Shown: positions 53,699 to 61,602 of the stretch, one piece after another
How the letters are laid out: every line of letters starts with the position of its first letter
Position numbering within the stretch: the stretch's first letter is position 1
Assembly (NCBI RefSeq): GCF_014384795.1
Contig: NZ_JACRSR010000002.1
Coordinates: forward strand, 62,001 to 126,000
Reading direction: 5' to 3'
Source: Gehongia tenuis
GTDB taxonomy: Bacteria; Bacillota; Clostridia; Christensenellales; NSJ-53
DNA: 64,000 bases
Program-made: the position numbers and the translations under genes
Notes under the pieces: generated by a model
Databases searched by the model: none
What the model was told of the DNA's origin: nothing
What the model saw: the letters and a program-made list of their open reading frames with translations, nothing else

Positions 53699-54674
53699 AG
53701 CCCATCAGCCCCCTAACCGAGACATCGGCAGCCAGCACCTTGTGAACTTCGCCCTCCAAGGTTCTCACCACCAGCGCTCCTTCCTCGTCCAAATCCACAG
53801 CGTCCGCCGTGTATTCGCCCTTGCTGTCGATCACCCGCACACGCTTTCCCAGCGTCGCCGAATGCTTCCGGTACTCCTCAAGAATCTCCCCGAAAGCGCC
53901 GGCTTCCAGCTTGGTATAAAGCCCGTCCATTTCCGTGAGCAGCGCAGCAAGAAGGGCGGTGCGCTCCACCTTCCTTCCGCCGCCCAGCATCCGAAGGGAG
54001 GACGCCTTGTCCAGCAGATCCTCCGGCCAATCCTCCTTCATCTGGTTTACATTAAAACCCATCCCCAGGACCGCCCACTCCATAGCGTCCATGTTGGCGC
54101 TCATTTCGGTCAAGATACCGCAGATCTTCTTGCCCTCCACCACGATATCATTGGGCCATTTGATTTTAGCATCAAACCCCAGGCGCCCCACCGCTTTCGC
54201 ACCGGCCAGGGCCGCCATCATGGTAATGTTCCCCGCAAGTGCCGGCGGCAGCTGGGGTCTTAGAAGGATGGATACGAAAACCCCTTTGCTCCGGACGGAG
54301 ACCCACCCCCGGCCCAGCCGCCCCTTGCCGCCGTTTTGTTCCTCGGCTACGGCCACCCGCACCTCGCCGGCACCTTCCCGGGCCAGCTGCTTCAAATAGT
54401 TGTTGGTGGAATCCACAATGGAAAGGTGATCGATGGCCTCGAAAAACCGGCCCGAGCCCTTCTCTCGAATCAGCGCCGGCAGCAGCAGATCTGGCCTTTC
54501 TTTCAGTTTATAGCCCTGGCGGGGATGGGATTCCAGCTCCACACCATCTTCCCGCCTGAGCTGATCCATCCACTTCCATACGGCGGCCCGGGTGACACCA
54601 AAGCGTTTACTGATCGCTTCCCCGCTCAGGTAGCCGTCGGTGGACAGCAAAAGTTCCAAAATCTTGTCCTTCAT
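53691..54674 (-). CDS. birA: bifunctional biotin-protein ligase and biotin repressor
   Basis: 327 residues from the ATG at 54674 (AAGGAGG upstream). N-terminal winged helix (GYLSGEAISKRFGVTRAAVWKWMDQL) makes it a class II enzyme able to bind DNA. The ligase centre has STNNYLK, EEQNGGKGRLGRGW, WPNDIVVEGKKICGILTE and GMGFNVN. It biotinylates carboxylases and can repress biotin genes; no biotin genes are in view. First gene of the birA-P1-acpS-nnr-mazEF run. Confidence 0.95.
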   Translation of the reverse strand: MKDKILELLLSTDGYLSGEAISKRFGVTRAAVWKWMDQLRREDGVELESHPRQGYKLKERPDLLLPALIREKGSGRFFEAIDHLSIVDSTNNYLKQLAREGAGEVRVAVAEEQNGGKGRLGRGWVSVRSKGVFVSILLRPQLPPALAGNITMMAALAGAKAVGRLGFDAKIKWPNDIVVEGKKICGILTEMSANMDAMEWAVLGMGFNVNQMKEDWPEDLLDKASSLRMLGGGRKVERTALLAALLTEMDGLYTKLEAGAFGEILEEYRKHSATLGKRVRVIDSKGEYTADAVDLDEEGALVVRTLEGEVHKVLAADVSVRGLMGYV

Positions 54675-54695
54675 GTTAACCTCCTTATGCTTTCT

Positions 54696-54724
54696 AGAAT
54701 ACATCCCGGCGGAACATTTTTCAA
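54696..54724 (-). promoter_or_regulatory. promoter of the birA operon
   Basis: TTGAAA (54724-54719), exact 17-bp spacer and TATTCT (54701-54696). Confidence 0.6.
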
Positions 54725-54749
54725 GTCGCCTTCCCCCATGTGCTATAAT
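54720..54749 (+). promoter_or_regulatory. promoter of the aldo/keto reductase-ferredoxin gene
   Basis: TTCAAG, 18-bp spacer ending TGC, perfect TATAAT. The -35 occupies the same bases as the -35 of the divergent birA promoter. Confidence 0.6.
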
Positions 54750-54778
54750 GGAGTTAATCGCATTCGAGGAGGTGCAAA

Positions 54779-55909
54779 ATGGAATATCGTGAATTCAAAC
54801 GCTTGGGCGTTAAGACCTCGTTGCTTGGCTTTGGCTGCATGCGGCTGCCCACTCTTACCGGCCCTGCCGATATCGATGAAAGGGAGGCCGTCCGCATGAT
54901 TCGCTACGGCATTGACCGGGGCATCAATTACGTGGACACGGCCTGGGGTTATCACGAAGAAATGAGTCAGCCCCTGGTGGCGAAGGCGCTGGCCGGCGGA
55001 TACCGGCAGAAGACCTACCTGGCCACAAAGCTGCCCTGCTGGCTGGTGACAAAGCCGGAGGATTTGGACTTCTATCTCAACGAACAGCTCAGACGGTGCG
55101 GCACCGACCACATCGACTTCTACCTGCTCCACGCCCTTGATCAGGGCCGGTGGAACAACCTGATGAAGGTGGATGTTCTCCATTTCCTGGAGCGGGCCAA
55201 GAGGGACGGACGGATCCGCTTCGCCGGTTTCTCCTTCCACGACAAGCTGGCCACCTTTAAAACAATCGTGGACGCCTATCCCTTCGACATGGCCCAGATC
55301 CAGCTCAACTATCTGGACCAGGATCTGCAGGCCGGTCTTGAGGGCATGCGCTACGCCGCCGAGAGGGGCACCGATGTGGTGGTGATGGAGCCGCTGAAGG
55401 GAGGTCAGCTCACCCATAAGCTTCCCCAAAAGGCTCTGGAAATTTTGGACGCTTCCCATGAAAATCTGTCCGCCGCCGCCTGGGCTTTCAAGTGGGTGGC
55501 CCATCACCCTGAAATCAAGGTCATTTTAAGCGGTATGAGCTCTATGGAACAATTGGAGGAGAATCTCCGGATCTTTGAGCATCTTCCCGCTCAGAATCTA
55601 ACGGCTCTTCAGGCGCAGACGCTGGAGAAGGTGCGCACCTATCTCAACTCCCGCATCAAGGTGCCCTGCACCGACTGCCAGTACTGCCTGCCCTGCCCTC
55701 ATAACGTATTTATCCCGAAAATTTTCGAGCAGTACAACCGCGGCTCCATCTTCGGGGATTACACGGGACCCAGGGGCTTCTATCAAAGCCTTGTGGGCGA
55801 CGGACAGGACGCCAGCGCCTGTGTGGCATGCGGTGCCTGTGAAGCCGCCTGCCCCCAGCATCTTAGTATCATCGAACTGCTGCGTAAGGCCGATAAGGCT
55901 TTGGCCTAG
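54779..55909 (+). CDS. aldo/keto reductase with C-terminal [4Fe-4S] ferredoxin domain
   Basis: 376 residues, GAGGAGG upstream. The AKR barrel (about 1-285) shows the tetrad in NYVDTAWGYHEEMSQ (Asp, Tyr), LATKLPC (Lys) and YLLHALDQG (His). The C-terminal part carries two Cys clusters: CTDCQYCLPCPHNVFIP and CVACGACEAACPQHLSI. This fusion is common in anaerobes and suggests electron exchange with iron-sulfur partners rather than only NAD(P)H. Substrate unknown. It has its own promoter and terminator. Confidence 0.88.
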   Translation: MEYREFKRLGVKTSLLGFGCMRLPTLTGPADIDEREAVRMIRYGIDRGINYVDTAWGYHEEMSQPLVAKALAGGYRQKTYLATKLPCWLVTKPEDLDFYLNEQLRRCGTDHIDFYLLHALDQGRWNNLMKVDVLHFLERAKRDGRIRFAGFSFHDKLATFKTIVDAYPFDMAQIQLNYLDQDLQAGLEGMRYAAERGTDVVVMEPLKGGQLTHKLPQKALEILDASHENLSAAAWAFKWVAHHPEIKVILSGMSSMEQLEENLRIFEHLPAQNLTALQAQTLEKVRTYLNSRIKVPCTDCQYCLPCPHNVFIPKIFEQYNRGSIFGDYTGPRGFYQSLVGDGQDASACVACGACEAACPQHLSIIELLRKADKALA

Positions 55910-55916
55910 ATCAAAT

Positions 55917-55955
55917 AAAAAAACGCTTAGCGCTTTTTCGCGTTAAGCGTTTTTT
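55917..55955. terminator. bidirectional terminator
   Basis: Outer stem AACGCTTA / TAAGCGTT with an inner GCG / CGC pairing, A-run and T-run on either side. It lies between the convergent AKR and recX genes. Confidence 0.85.
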
Positions 55956-56583
55956 AATCGTCCGCAAGCACCCGATTCACCGCCTGCTCGATCACATCCC
56001 ATTCATAGCCCCTGCGGGCAAGGGCCTGGCCTATCCTGCCCCGGCGCTTAAAGACGGGCTCCCCCTCGCATCGCCGTGCATACTTTTCAGCCAGCTTGAC
56101 CGCCTTTTCCAGCTCCAGCTCCGGGTCCACCCGGTCCATGGCCGCCGCAACTTCTTCTTCGGACAAACCCTTTTGCTTCAGTTCCTGGCGAATCATCCGA
56201 GCGCCCCGGTTCACCTGGCGGCTCCGTTCATCCACCCATTGCCGCCCAAAGGCAGCATCATCCACATACCGGTAGCGCTCCAGCTTATCCAGCGTGACAG
56301 TGATGACACCCTCCTCAAAGCCCTTATCCGTGAGATACTTGGTGAGCTCCTTGCGGGTGCGGGGTCTATAAGTGAGATAGGTGAGCGCCCGGTCAAAGGC
56401 GGAACGCTCCTCCTCCTCCCGAACCAGCTCCTTCAGCTCCGCCACCGAGATCTCCTGTCCGATCTTGATACGCTTTTGGGCGATCACAATATCCCCCACG
56501 CCGCAGCAGTATTCCCCGTCCACGAAGATGGAACGGCGGCTCTTATCCCGCTGCTGAGGTTTGATATCCGTAATTCTGCCCAC
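55954..56583 (-). CDS. recX: regulatory protein RecX
   Basis: 209 residues if started at the GTG at 56583 behind GGAGGTGG. The ATG at 56598 is in frame but lies almost at the expected transcription start of a TATAAT at 56608-56603, so it would be leaderless. Three-helix repeats: SAFDRALTYLTYRPRTRKELTKYL, YRYVDDAAFGRQWVDER and RGARMIRQELKQKGLSEEEV. It modulates RecA filaments. Confidence 0.9.
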   Translation of the reverse strand: MGRITDIKPQQRDKSRRSIFVDGEYCCGVGDIVIAQKRIKIGQEISVAELKELVREEEERSAFDRALTYLTYRPRTRKELTKYLTDKGFEEGVITVTLDKLERYRYVDDAAFGRQWVDERSRQVNRGARMIRQELKQKGLSEEEVAAAMDRVDPELELEKAVKLAEKYARRCEGEPVFKRRGRIGQALARRGYEWDVIEQAVNRVLADD

Positions 56584-56602
56584 GCTTCCCACCTCCATCT
56601 AC

Positions 56603-56608
56603 ATTATA
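56603..56608 (-). promoter_or_regulatory. -10 element of recX
   Basis: Perfect TATAAT 20 bp before the chosen GTG start. The -35 region (CTAGAC) is weak. Confidence 0.5.
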
Positions 56609-56686
56609 ACGGCCCATCGTAAAATGGTCTAGTCTCCCGCCAAGGTGCATAGTCTATGGAAAGGACATGCCTTGGAGGTGCACGAA

Positions 56687-56938
56687 ATGAACTACACAGC
56701 AAAACAGATGGAAGCTTTGGACGAAGCTGCCGTCCGCCTGCAGCTTGAGGAGCGGCATAAAGCGGACGCTCTGCTGGCCGAATTCCGCAGGCTCTGCCGG
56801 AAGGGCATCTTCAGGCGCAATGAATTTGCCCTGGTGGCCAGCTACGCCTTCCCCTATGTGGGCTGGAGGGACCGGCGTACCCTCAAAAAAATTATTAGAA
56901 TCCGTCATAAAAAATCTCAGATTCTGGGTTTGCTCTAG
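56687..56938 (+). CDS. small protein of unknown function
   Basis: 83 residues from the ATG at 56687 behind TTGGAGG. A charged helical N-terminal half (MEALDEAAVRLQLEERHKADALLAEFRRL) leads to FRRNEFALVASYAFPYVGW and a very basic end (RRTLKKIIRIRHKKSQ). I do not recognise a family. It lies just before two coat-like genes in the same direction and may be part of that sporulation group, but nothing in the sequence proves it. Confidence 0.55.
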   Translation: MNYTAKQMEALDEAAVRLQLEERHKADALLAEFRRLCRKGIFRRNEFALVASYAFPYVGWRDRRTLKKIIRIRHKKSQILGLL

Positions 56939-56977
56939 CTTTCCTGGTATAAAAAGAAGGGTATCTTCCCAAAATAA

Positions 56978-56992
56978 GATCGTAAAACGATC
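56978..56992 (+). other. small hairpin directly before the coat-like gene
   Basis: GATCGT / ACGATC around AAA lies 1-2 nt before the AAAGGAGG ribosome site of the next gene. It may stabilise the transcript 5' end. An extended -10 (TGGTATAAA, about 56945-56953) is upstream. Confidence 0.4.
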
Positions 56993-57010
56993 AAAGGAGG
57001 TACCATTCCC

Positions 57011-57229
57011 ATGAATCAGAATCAACCCCAGATGTGCCCGCCGATCGAGACCAAGAGCTTGGCCTATCTTTCGGATCAGCTCGAGCATGAGTCCCTTGCT
57101 TACAAGAAATGCACCCAGTTTGCTCAGTATTTCACCGATCCTGCGGTGAAGAACTGCATTCAAACCGTGGCCCAGCACCACAAGGAGCATTTCAACAAGC
57201 TGTTCACCTATCTGAACACCCATCAATAA
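57011..57229 (+). CDS. small coat-like/ferritin-like helical protein
   Basis: 72 residues, AAAGGAGG upstream. Two amphipathic helices with the pattern YLSDQLEHESLAYKKCTQFA and CIQTVAQHHKEHFNKLFTYL, a helical hairpin with Glu/His positions like half a ferritin-type bundle. Such proteins are commonly found with CotF-type coat genes in Clostridia. It may dimerise or pair with the next protein. Three Cys residues are present. Confidence 0.6.
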   Translation: MNQNQPQMCPPIETKSLAYLSDQLEHESLAYKKCTQFAQYFTDPAVKNCIQTVAQHHKEHFNKLFTYLNTHQ

Positions 57230-57247
57230 GTAAAGGAGTCGTGCGAT

Positions 57248-57559
57248 ATGAACATTCCACAGCAAAATCCCATGAACAACGGCAGCACCGGCGCCATGAG
57301 CGAAAAGGAACTGCTCAACGATCTGCTCACTTCGGAAAAGCAGATCATCGGCCTGTATGAGACCGGAATCACCGAGACGACCTATCCCGAACTGCGCAAC
57401 GTGATGAACGACAATCTGAATCAGCTGTTCAACGACCAGTATCAGATCTTTGATCATATGCGTCAGAAGGGCTACTACCAGGTTAAGGCCGCGCCTGCTC
57501 AGGATATCGATCAGGCCCGCCAGCAGTTCTCCCAGATGCAGACCCAGATGGGACAATAA
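57248..57559 (+). CDS. CotF-like spore coat protein
   Basis: 103 residues. Asn/Gln-rich N-terminus (NIPQQNPMNNGSTGAM), then SEKELLNDLLTSEKQIIGLYE and LRNVMNDNLNQLFNDQYQIFDHMRQKGYYQ, a good match to the Coat F helical bundle. Gln-rich tail. Expected in the outer layers of the spore. It follows the 72-residue helical protein by 18 bp and ends at a strong terminator. Confidence 0.78.
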   Translation: MNIPQQNPMNNGSTGAMSEKELLNDLLTSEKQIIGLYETGITETTYPELRNVMNDNLNQLFNDQYQIFDHMRQKGYYQVKAAPAQDIDQARQQFSQMQTQMGQ

Positions 57560-57564
57560 TCCCG

Positions 57565-57598
57565 AAAAAAAAGACGGACAAATGTCCGTCTTTTTTTA
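57565..57598. terminator. bidirectional terminator
   Basis: Stem AGACGGACA / TGTCCGTCT with A-run and T-run on either side, between the convergent coat-like and cyclophilin genes. Confidence 0.92.
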
Positions 57599-58165
57599 TT
57601 TCTCAATCTTGATGGTTTTGATCACCGGCGGAGAAGCCGGTTTACCGTTGGCGTCCACGGTAAGGGTGGCCATGTCGTCCACCACCGCCATGCTTTCGTC
57701 ATCCATCACCCTGCCAAAGGCCGCGTAAAGCCCATTGAGCTGGGGAGAATCAGCAAGGCAGATAAAGAACTGGGAACCCGCCGAATCGTAATCGTCCTCC
57801 CGGCGGGCCATGGATACCACGCCCCGCACATGTTCGGTGGGATTGTCCACGCCATTGGCACTGAATTCCCCTTTGATCGTGTATCCCGGGCCTCCGGAAC
57901 TGTCCCCCTTGGGATCGCCCGCTTGAACCACAAACCCAGGCACCACCCTGTGGAAGGTCAAATCGTCGTAGAATCCGCATTCAGCCAGTTCAATAAAATT
58001 GGCCACTGTCTCCGGCGCGGCGTCCTTAAAGAGTTCCATCTTGATGGTCTTACCGTTCTTGAGCTCCAGGGTCGCGATGGGATTTTTCGTATCCTTGCCG
58101 CCACATCCGGCGCCAAAAAGTGCAAGCATCAGTATGGATAATCCCGCTGCCAGCCAGCGTTTCAT
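57596..58165 (-). CDS. cyclophilin-type peptidyl-prolyl isomerase, lipoprotein
   Basis: 189 residues from the ATG at 58165 (AAGGAAG upstream). Lipobox LFGAGC marks an exported lipoprotein. The cyclophilin core follows: LTFHRVVPGFVVQAGDPKG, GVVSMARREDD and AGSQFFICLADSPQLNG, with the catalytic Arg and the Phe of the pocket present. It likely helps fold proteins outside the membrane. The stop lies within the T-run side of the shared terminator. It starts 26 bp after the upstream LacI-type gene. Confidence 0.9.
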   Translation of the reverse strand: MKRWLAAGLSILMLALFGAGCGGKDTKNPIATLELKNGKTIKMELFKDAAPETVANFIELAECGFYDDLTFHRVVPGFVVQAGDPKGDSSGGPGYTIKGEFSANGVDNPTEHVRGVVSMARREDDYDSAGSQFFICLADSPQLNGLYAAFGRVMDDESMAVVDDMATLTVDANGKPASPPVIKTIKIEK

Positions 58166-58191
58166 AAGCTTATCTTCCTTTCCATCCAAGG

Positions 58192-59202
58192 TTATTCCAC
58201 ATCAAAGGGTACGCTGCTGTCCCGCTGTACGATCTTGGCGGGAATCTGCGCCACCTGCAGGGGTTTTTTGGAGGAATTCATGGCGCTCTGCAGGGTTCTT
58301 ACGCCCAGCCGCGCCAGCTCCTCCATACGGTTGTCCACGCTGGACAGGGAGGGCTCGGTACAAAGGCACAGCTCCGAGTTGTTGTGCCCAAAAACGCACA
58401 CATCATCCGGCACCCGCCGGCCCGATTGAATCAAAGCCTTCAAGGCACCCGCCGCCAAAGCATCCTCGCTGGTGAGCAGCGCCGTAAAAAACAGTCCATG
58501 ATCGATCAGCCATCTTGCACCGGTGAAGCCGCCGTGAAACCCCTTGGCAACCCGCACCGCCGCGCCGTTGGCGCCGCCAAGGCCCGATTCCTCGAGGCCA
58601 CGCTCAAAGCCGTTCAGCTTGATCCTGGCGCTGGGGCTGGTGGCATCATAAAGATAGGCAAAATGTTTGTGCCCGCTGAGGGCCAGTCCCTTCACGATGG
58701 AGGCGACCGCCATATCCTCCTTGCTGGTGACCTGATAGACCTCCTTGGCCTTGGTGGAGGAGGCCACCATGACCACCGGCATCCGTTTGGCGGCCAGTCT
58801 GAGCAGGTTCTGTTCCCCCTCATCCTCAAAGGATGCGCCGAACATGAGAACACCGTCGGCTTTCCTTTCCAGGAGCCCTTTGATGTAATAATCCTTTTGC
58901 TTGAGGTCGCCGGTAGCGTTGCCCATCAAACAGTCATAGCCTTCGGCAGCCAGGGTCTGTTCGGCATAAAAGATGGATTCGGCAAAAGCCGGATCCCGAT
59001 TATCGGCACATAGGATACCCACCAGCCGCGTCGCGTTGGTGGCAAGGCTTCTGGCCACGGCGCTCGGCGTGTACTCCATCTCCTCCAGCACCTTTTCCAC
59101 CTTGGCCCGGGTTGCTGAAGACACCTTGGCACTGCGGTTGATGACCCGCGAAACCGTTGCTATGGAAACTCCGGCCCTTTCCGCCACTTCGTAAATGTTC
59201 AT
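58192..59202 (-). CDS. LacI-family transcriptional regulator
   Basis: 336 residues. DNA-binding head NIYEVAERAGVSIATVSRVI and hinge YTPSAVARSLATNATRL, then a ligand domain (GILCADNRDPAFAESIF, GVLMFGASFEDEGEQN, TALLTSEDALAAGALKAL, VFGHNNSELCLCTEPSLSSV). The head resembles CcpA-type proteins. A palindrome fitting the cre/LacI operator lies 24 bp before the start, so autoregulation is likely. No sugar genes adjoin it; the downstream gene is the cyclophilin. Confidence 0.9.
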   Translation of the reverse strand: MNIYEVAERAGVSIATVSRVINRSAKVSSATRAKVEKVLEEMEYTPSAVARSLATNATRLVGILCADNRDPAFAESIFYAEQTLAAEGYDCLMGNATGDLKQKDYYIKGLLERKADGVLMFGASFEDEGEQNLLRLAAKRMPVVMVASSTKAKEVYQVTSKEDMAVASIVKGLALSGHKHFAYLYDATSPSARIKLNGFERGLEESGLGGANGAAVRVAKGFHGGFTGARWLIDHGLFFTALLTSEDALAAGALKALIQSGRRVPDDVCVFGHNNSELCLCTEPSLSSVDNRMEELARLGVRTLQSAMNSSKKPLQVAQIPAKIVQRDSSVPFDVE

Positions 59203-59225
59203 GGATGCCTCCCCGCCCCGTCATT

Positions 59226-59239
59226 TGTAACCGCTTACA
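59226..59239. promoter_or_regulatory. cre-like LacI-family operator
   Basis: On the minus strand TGTAAGCGGTTACA fits the cre consensus TGWNANCGNTNWCA at every position. It lies downstream of the promoter start point, where a bound protein would act as a roadblock. Confidence 0.75.
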
Positions 59240-59252
59240 GCAAGCTATTTCC

Positions 59253-59281
59253 ATTCTACCTTGGGGAAGGCCCCGCGTCAA
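59253..59281 (-). promoter_or_regulatory. promoter of the second LacI-type gene
   Basis: TTGACG, exact 17-bp spacer and TAGAAT on the minus strand. The spacer contains GGGG-CCTT-CCCC. Confidence 0.65.
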
Positions 59282-59330
59282 GATGGTGGAGCGTGAAAAA
59301 TTTGTGAAAAAACATATTAATTGGCTTAAT

Positions 59331-59543
59331 TTAAAAATCCGGTCCCTCGCCGTCCTCTTCAAGGCGCTGATGGTAGAGCTCCTCGGCCTTATGACCGGCA
59401 CGGATCTCCTCCCGGCTCAGCATCCGGTTCTGCCCCATGCAGATATCGCATCTGGAGAGACACACGGGGCATTGGCAATAGCTGAAGATGCCCTTGTCCA
59501 CGTGAACACGGTCCACCTGACAGTCGGGACAGATACAAATCAC
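59331..59543 (-). CDS. small cysteine-rich (zinc-ribbon-like) protein behind metA
   Basis: 70 residues from the GTG at 59543, 9 nt after GAGGAGG, 14 bp after the metA stop. Seven cysteines fall in three groups: ICICPDCQ, YCQCPVC and SRCDICMG. The rest is a charged helix (LSREEIRAGHKAEELYHQRLEE). A zinc-binding fold is likely. I do not recognise a family; co-transcription with metA is implied by the spacing. Confidence 0.65.
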   Translation of the reverse strand: MICICPDCQVDRVHVDKGIFSYCQCPVCLSRCDICMGQNRMLSREEIRAGHKAEELYHQRLEEDGEGPDF

Positions 59544-59557
59544 GGCAAAATACCTCC

Positions 59558-60481
59558 TCAGCCAATTCGGCTCAAATCGTACGGGGTCTCCTGGTAGACG
59601 TAATAGTTCAGCCAATTGCTGAACAGCAGATTTGCATGCCCCCGCCAGGTTACCACCGGCGGCCTTGCAGGATCGTCGCCCTCAAAATAGTGCAGCGGAA
59701 TTTCGGCGGGCAGCCCCTTGCCCAAATCCCGTTCATATTCCTCCTTCAGGGTCAGCGGATCATACTCCGAGTGTCCGGTCACAAAAGCCATTCTTTTGTC
59801 CGCCGTAGCCATCAGATATACGCCCGCCTCCTTGGAATCGGCAAGGATGCGAAGTCCCGGCGTTCTTTCCACATCTTTGGGATCCACCGTGGTGTGCCGT
59901 GAATGGGGTGCATAGAACACATCGTCGAAGCCGCGCACCAGCGGCGCCTTTCGCTCCTCCTCCCGGACCCTGTGCTCAAATACGCCGGACAGCTTCTGGG
60001 GAAGAATCGCCTTGGGGATGCCAAAATGGTGGTACAGACCGGCTTGAGCCGCCCAACAGATATAGAGCGTGGAATAGACATTTTTCTTGGACCAGTCCAT
60101 GATCCTTGTCAGTTCCTCCCAGTAGTGAACCTCCTCAAAGGCCAGATTTTCCACCGGCGCGCCGGTGATAATGAGCCCGTCAAACTTTTCATGATTCACC
60201 TGATCGAAGGTCTGATAGAAGGTCAAAAGATGCTCCATAGGCGTATTCTTGGAAACATGGCTGGCAGGATGGAGTAAAGTGATCTCCACCTGAAGGGGCG
60301 TATTGCCGATCAAACGGAGCAGCTGGGTCTCCGTTACAATTTTCAACGGCATGAGGTTCAAGATAGCGATGCGGAGAGGCCGAATATCCTGATGGGAAGC
60401 TCGGCTTTCTGGAATCACAAATATATTCTCTTCGTTCAGCGTTTTTACCGCCGGCAGATGGTCGGCAACCCGTACGGGCAT
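59558..60481 (-). CDS. metA: homoserine O-acetyltransferase (MetA type)
   Basis: 307 residues. The nucleophile is Cys142 in [12 protein letters not shown]. Residue 111 is Glu (GAPVEN); in characterised MetA proteins Glu111 selects acetyl-CoA and Gly111 succinyl-CoA, so acetylation is expected. His in TGHSEYD and Glu in the same segment complete the site. It activates homoserine for methionine synthesis and thus feeds homocysteine to the MetH at the other end of the window. No SAM riboswitch is visible upstream. Confidence 0.94.
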   Translation of the reverse strand: MPVRVADHLPAVKTLNEENIFVIPESRASHQDIRPLRIAILNLMPLKIVTETQLLRLIGNTPLQVEITLLHPASHVSKNTPMEHLLTFYQTFDQVNHEKFDGLIITGAPVENLAFEEVHYWEELTRIMDWSKKNVYSTLYICWAAQAGLYHHFGIPKAILPQKLSGVFEHRVREEERKAPLVRGFDDVFYAPHSRHTTVDPKDVERTPGLRILADSKEAGVYLMATADKRMAFVTGHSEYDPLTLKEEYERDLGKGLPAEIPLHYFEGDDPARPPVVTWRGHANLLFSNWLNYYVYQETPYDLSRIG

Positions 60482-60515
60482 GGACGTCCCTTCCTTCCAA
60501 AATGATCGTTAAACC

Positions 60516-60544
60516 ATTATAGCCGAGGTTTTAAGACTTGTCCA
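60516..60544 (-). promoter_or_regulatory. promoter of metA
   Basis: TGGACA, exact 17-bp spacer and perfect TATAAT on the minus strand, 35 bp before the ATG. Confidence 0.75.
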
Positions 60545-60564
60545 CAGATAGGAAAGGAGCGGGT

Positions 60565-61602
60565 TCACCGCTCCGAGATCTCCTTCTTCAACTTTTCAGT
60601 ATAGTGCTGATAGGCGGAAGGAATCGCCCGCTCACCGTATTCCGGCAAAGTTAGCCATTCCCCGGGGAGATCCGGTCGACCGTCAAGGCGCATTCGATAG
60701 CCCAGCATGGACCACCGTTTATGGGTGAAGACATGGTGTGCCTTGCCCCAGTCCTCCAGGGAAAAAACCTGGCATCCCCAACCCTCGGCCAATTCCTCAG
60801 CGCCTCTCGGCTCCAGAAAGCCCGGCACCACAAAGTATTCCCAAAGTCCTCCCAGAAGCCCTTCCGACCGCTTTTGAAGGTAAATGCGCTCCTCGCAGGT
60901 CAGCACCAGCACCGTGTAGGCCTCCACCGGTATCTCTCCCTTTTGCACCTTCACCGGAAGTTCATCCGCAATGCCCAGTTGAAAAGCTTGGCATTCCCGC
61001 TGCACGGGACAGGCAAGACAGCGGGGATTCTTTGGCGTGCAGATTACAGCGCCCAGCTCCATCATGCTCTCTGTGAAGCTTCCGGGCCGCTGCCGGTCCA
61101 TGAGAGGCTCCAGCGCCGTCCGGACCGGCGCTTTATCCGCTGCTGTCCAATAGGTTCCAGTGAGCCGCGCCATCACCCGCACCACATTACCGTCCACCGC
61201 CGGAACGGGCAGATTATAAGCAATACTGAGGATGGCGCCCGCAGTGTAGTCGCCGATACCCGGCACCTTTCGGATGGCTTCGTAATCCCTGGGCATCCTG
61301 CCGCTGTGGTTCTCCAGCACGTAACGGGCACCTCTCTGAAGATTTCTGGCTCTCCGATAGTAGCCAAGTCCTTCCCAGTCCTTCAGCACGGCTTCCTCCG
61401 GCGCTTCGGCCAAAGCCTCCACTGTGGGATAATGGGTCATGAATCGCTCATAATAGGGGATCACCGTGTCCACCCGGGTCTGCTGAAGCATCACCTCCGA
61501 AACCCAGATGCCGTAAGGATCCTTGGTCCTGCGCCAGGGCATATCCCGCTTGTTTCCGTCAAACCAGGTTAAAAGCGCCCCGCGAAAGGCTTCGATGTTC
61601 AT
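60565..61602 (-). CDS. mutY: A/G-specific adenine DNA glycosylase
   Basis: 345 residues. Catalytic Glu in VMLQQTRVDTVIPYYERF, helix-hairpin-helix VPGIGDYTAGAILSIA with the key Asp in AVDGNVVRVMARL, and the [4Fe-4S] cluster CTPKNPRCLACPVQREC. The C-terminal third is the NUDIX-like 8-oxoG recognition domain (KRSEGLLGGLWEYFVVPG). It removes A opposite 8-oxoG. ATGA overlap with proA. Confidence 0.96.
   Translation of the reverse strand: MNIEAFRGALLTWFDGNKRDMPWRRTKDPYGIWVSEVMLQQTRVDTVIPYYERFMTHYPTVEALAEAPEEAVLKDWEGLGYYRRARNLQRGARYVLENHSGRMPRDYEAIRKVPGIGDYTAGAILSIAYNLPVPAVDGNVVRVMARLTGTYWTAADKAPVRTALEPLMDRQRPGSFTESMMELGAVICTPKNPRCLACPVQRECQAFQLGIADELPVKVQKGEIPVEAYTVLVLTCEERIYLQKRSEGLLGGLWEYFVVPGFLEPRGAEELAEGWGCQVFSLEDWGKAHHVFTHKRWSMLGYRMRLDGRPDLPGEWLTLPEYGERAIPSAYQHYTEKLKKEISER

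Noticed and set aside
60482..60564. SAM or T-box riboswitch before metA
   Set aside because: The interval is only 83 bp and holds a plain promoter and ribosome site; there is no room or motif for a riboswitch.
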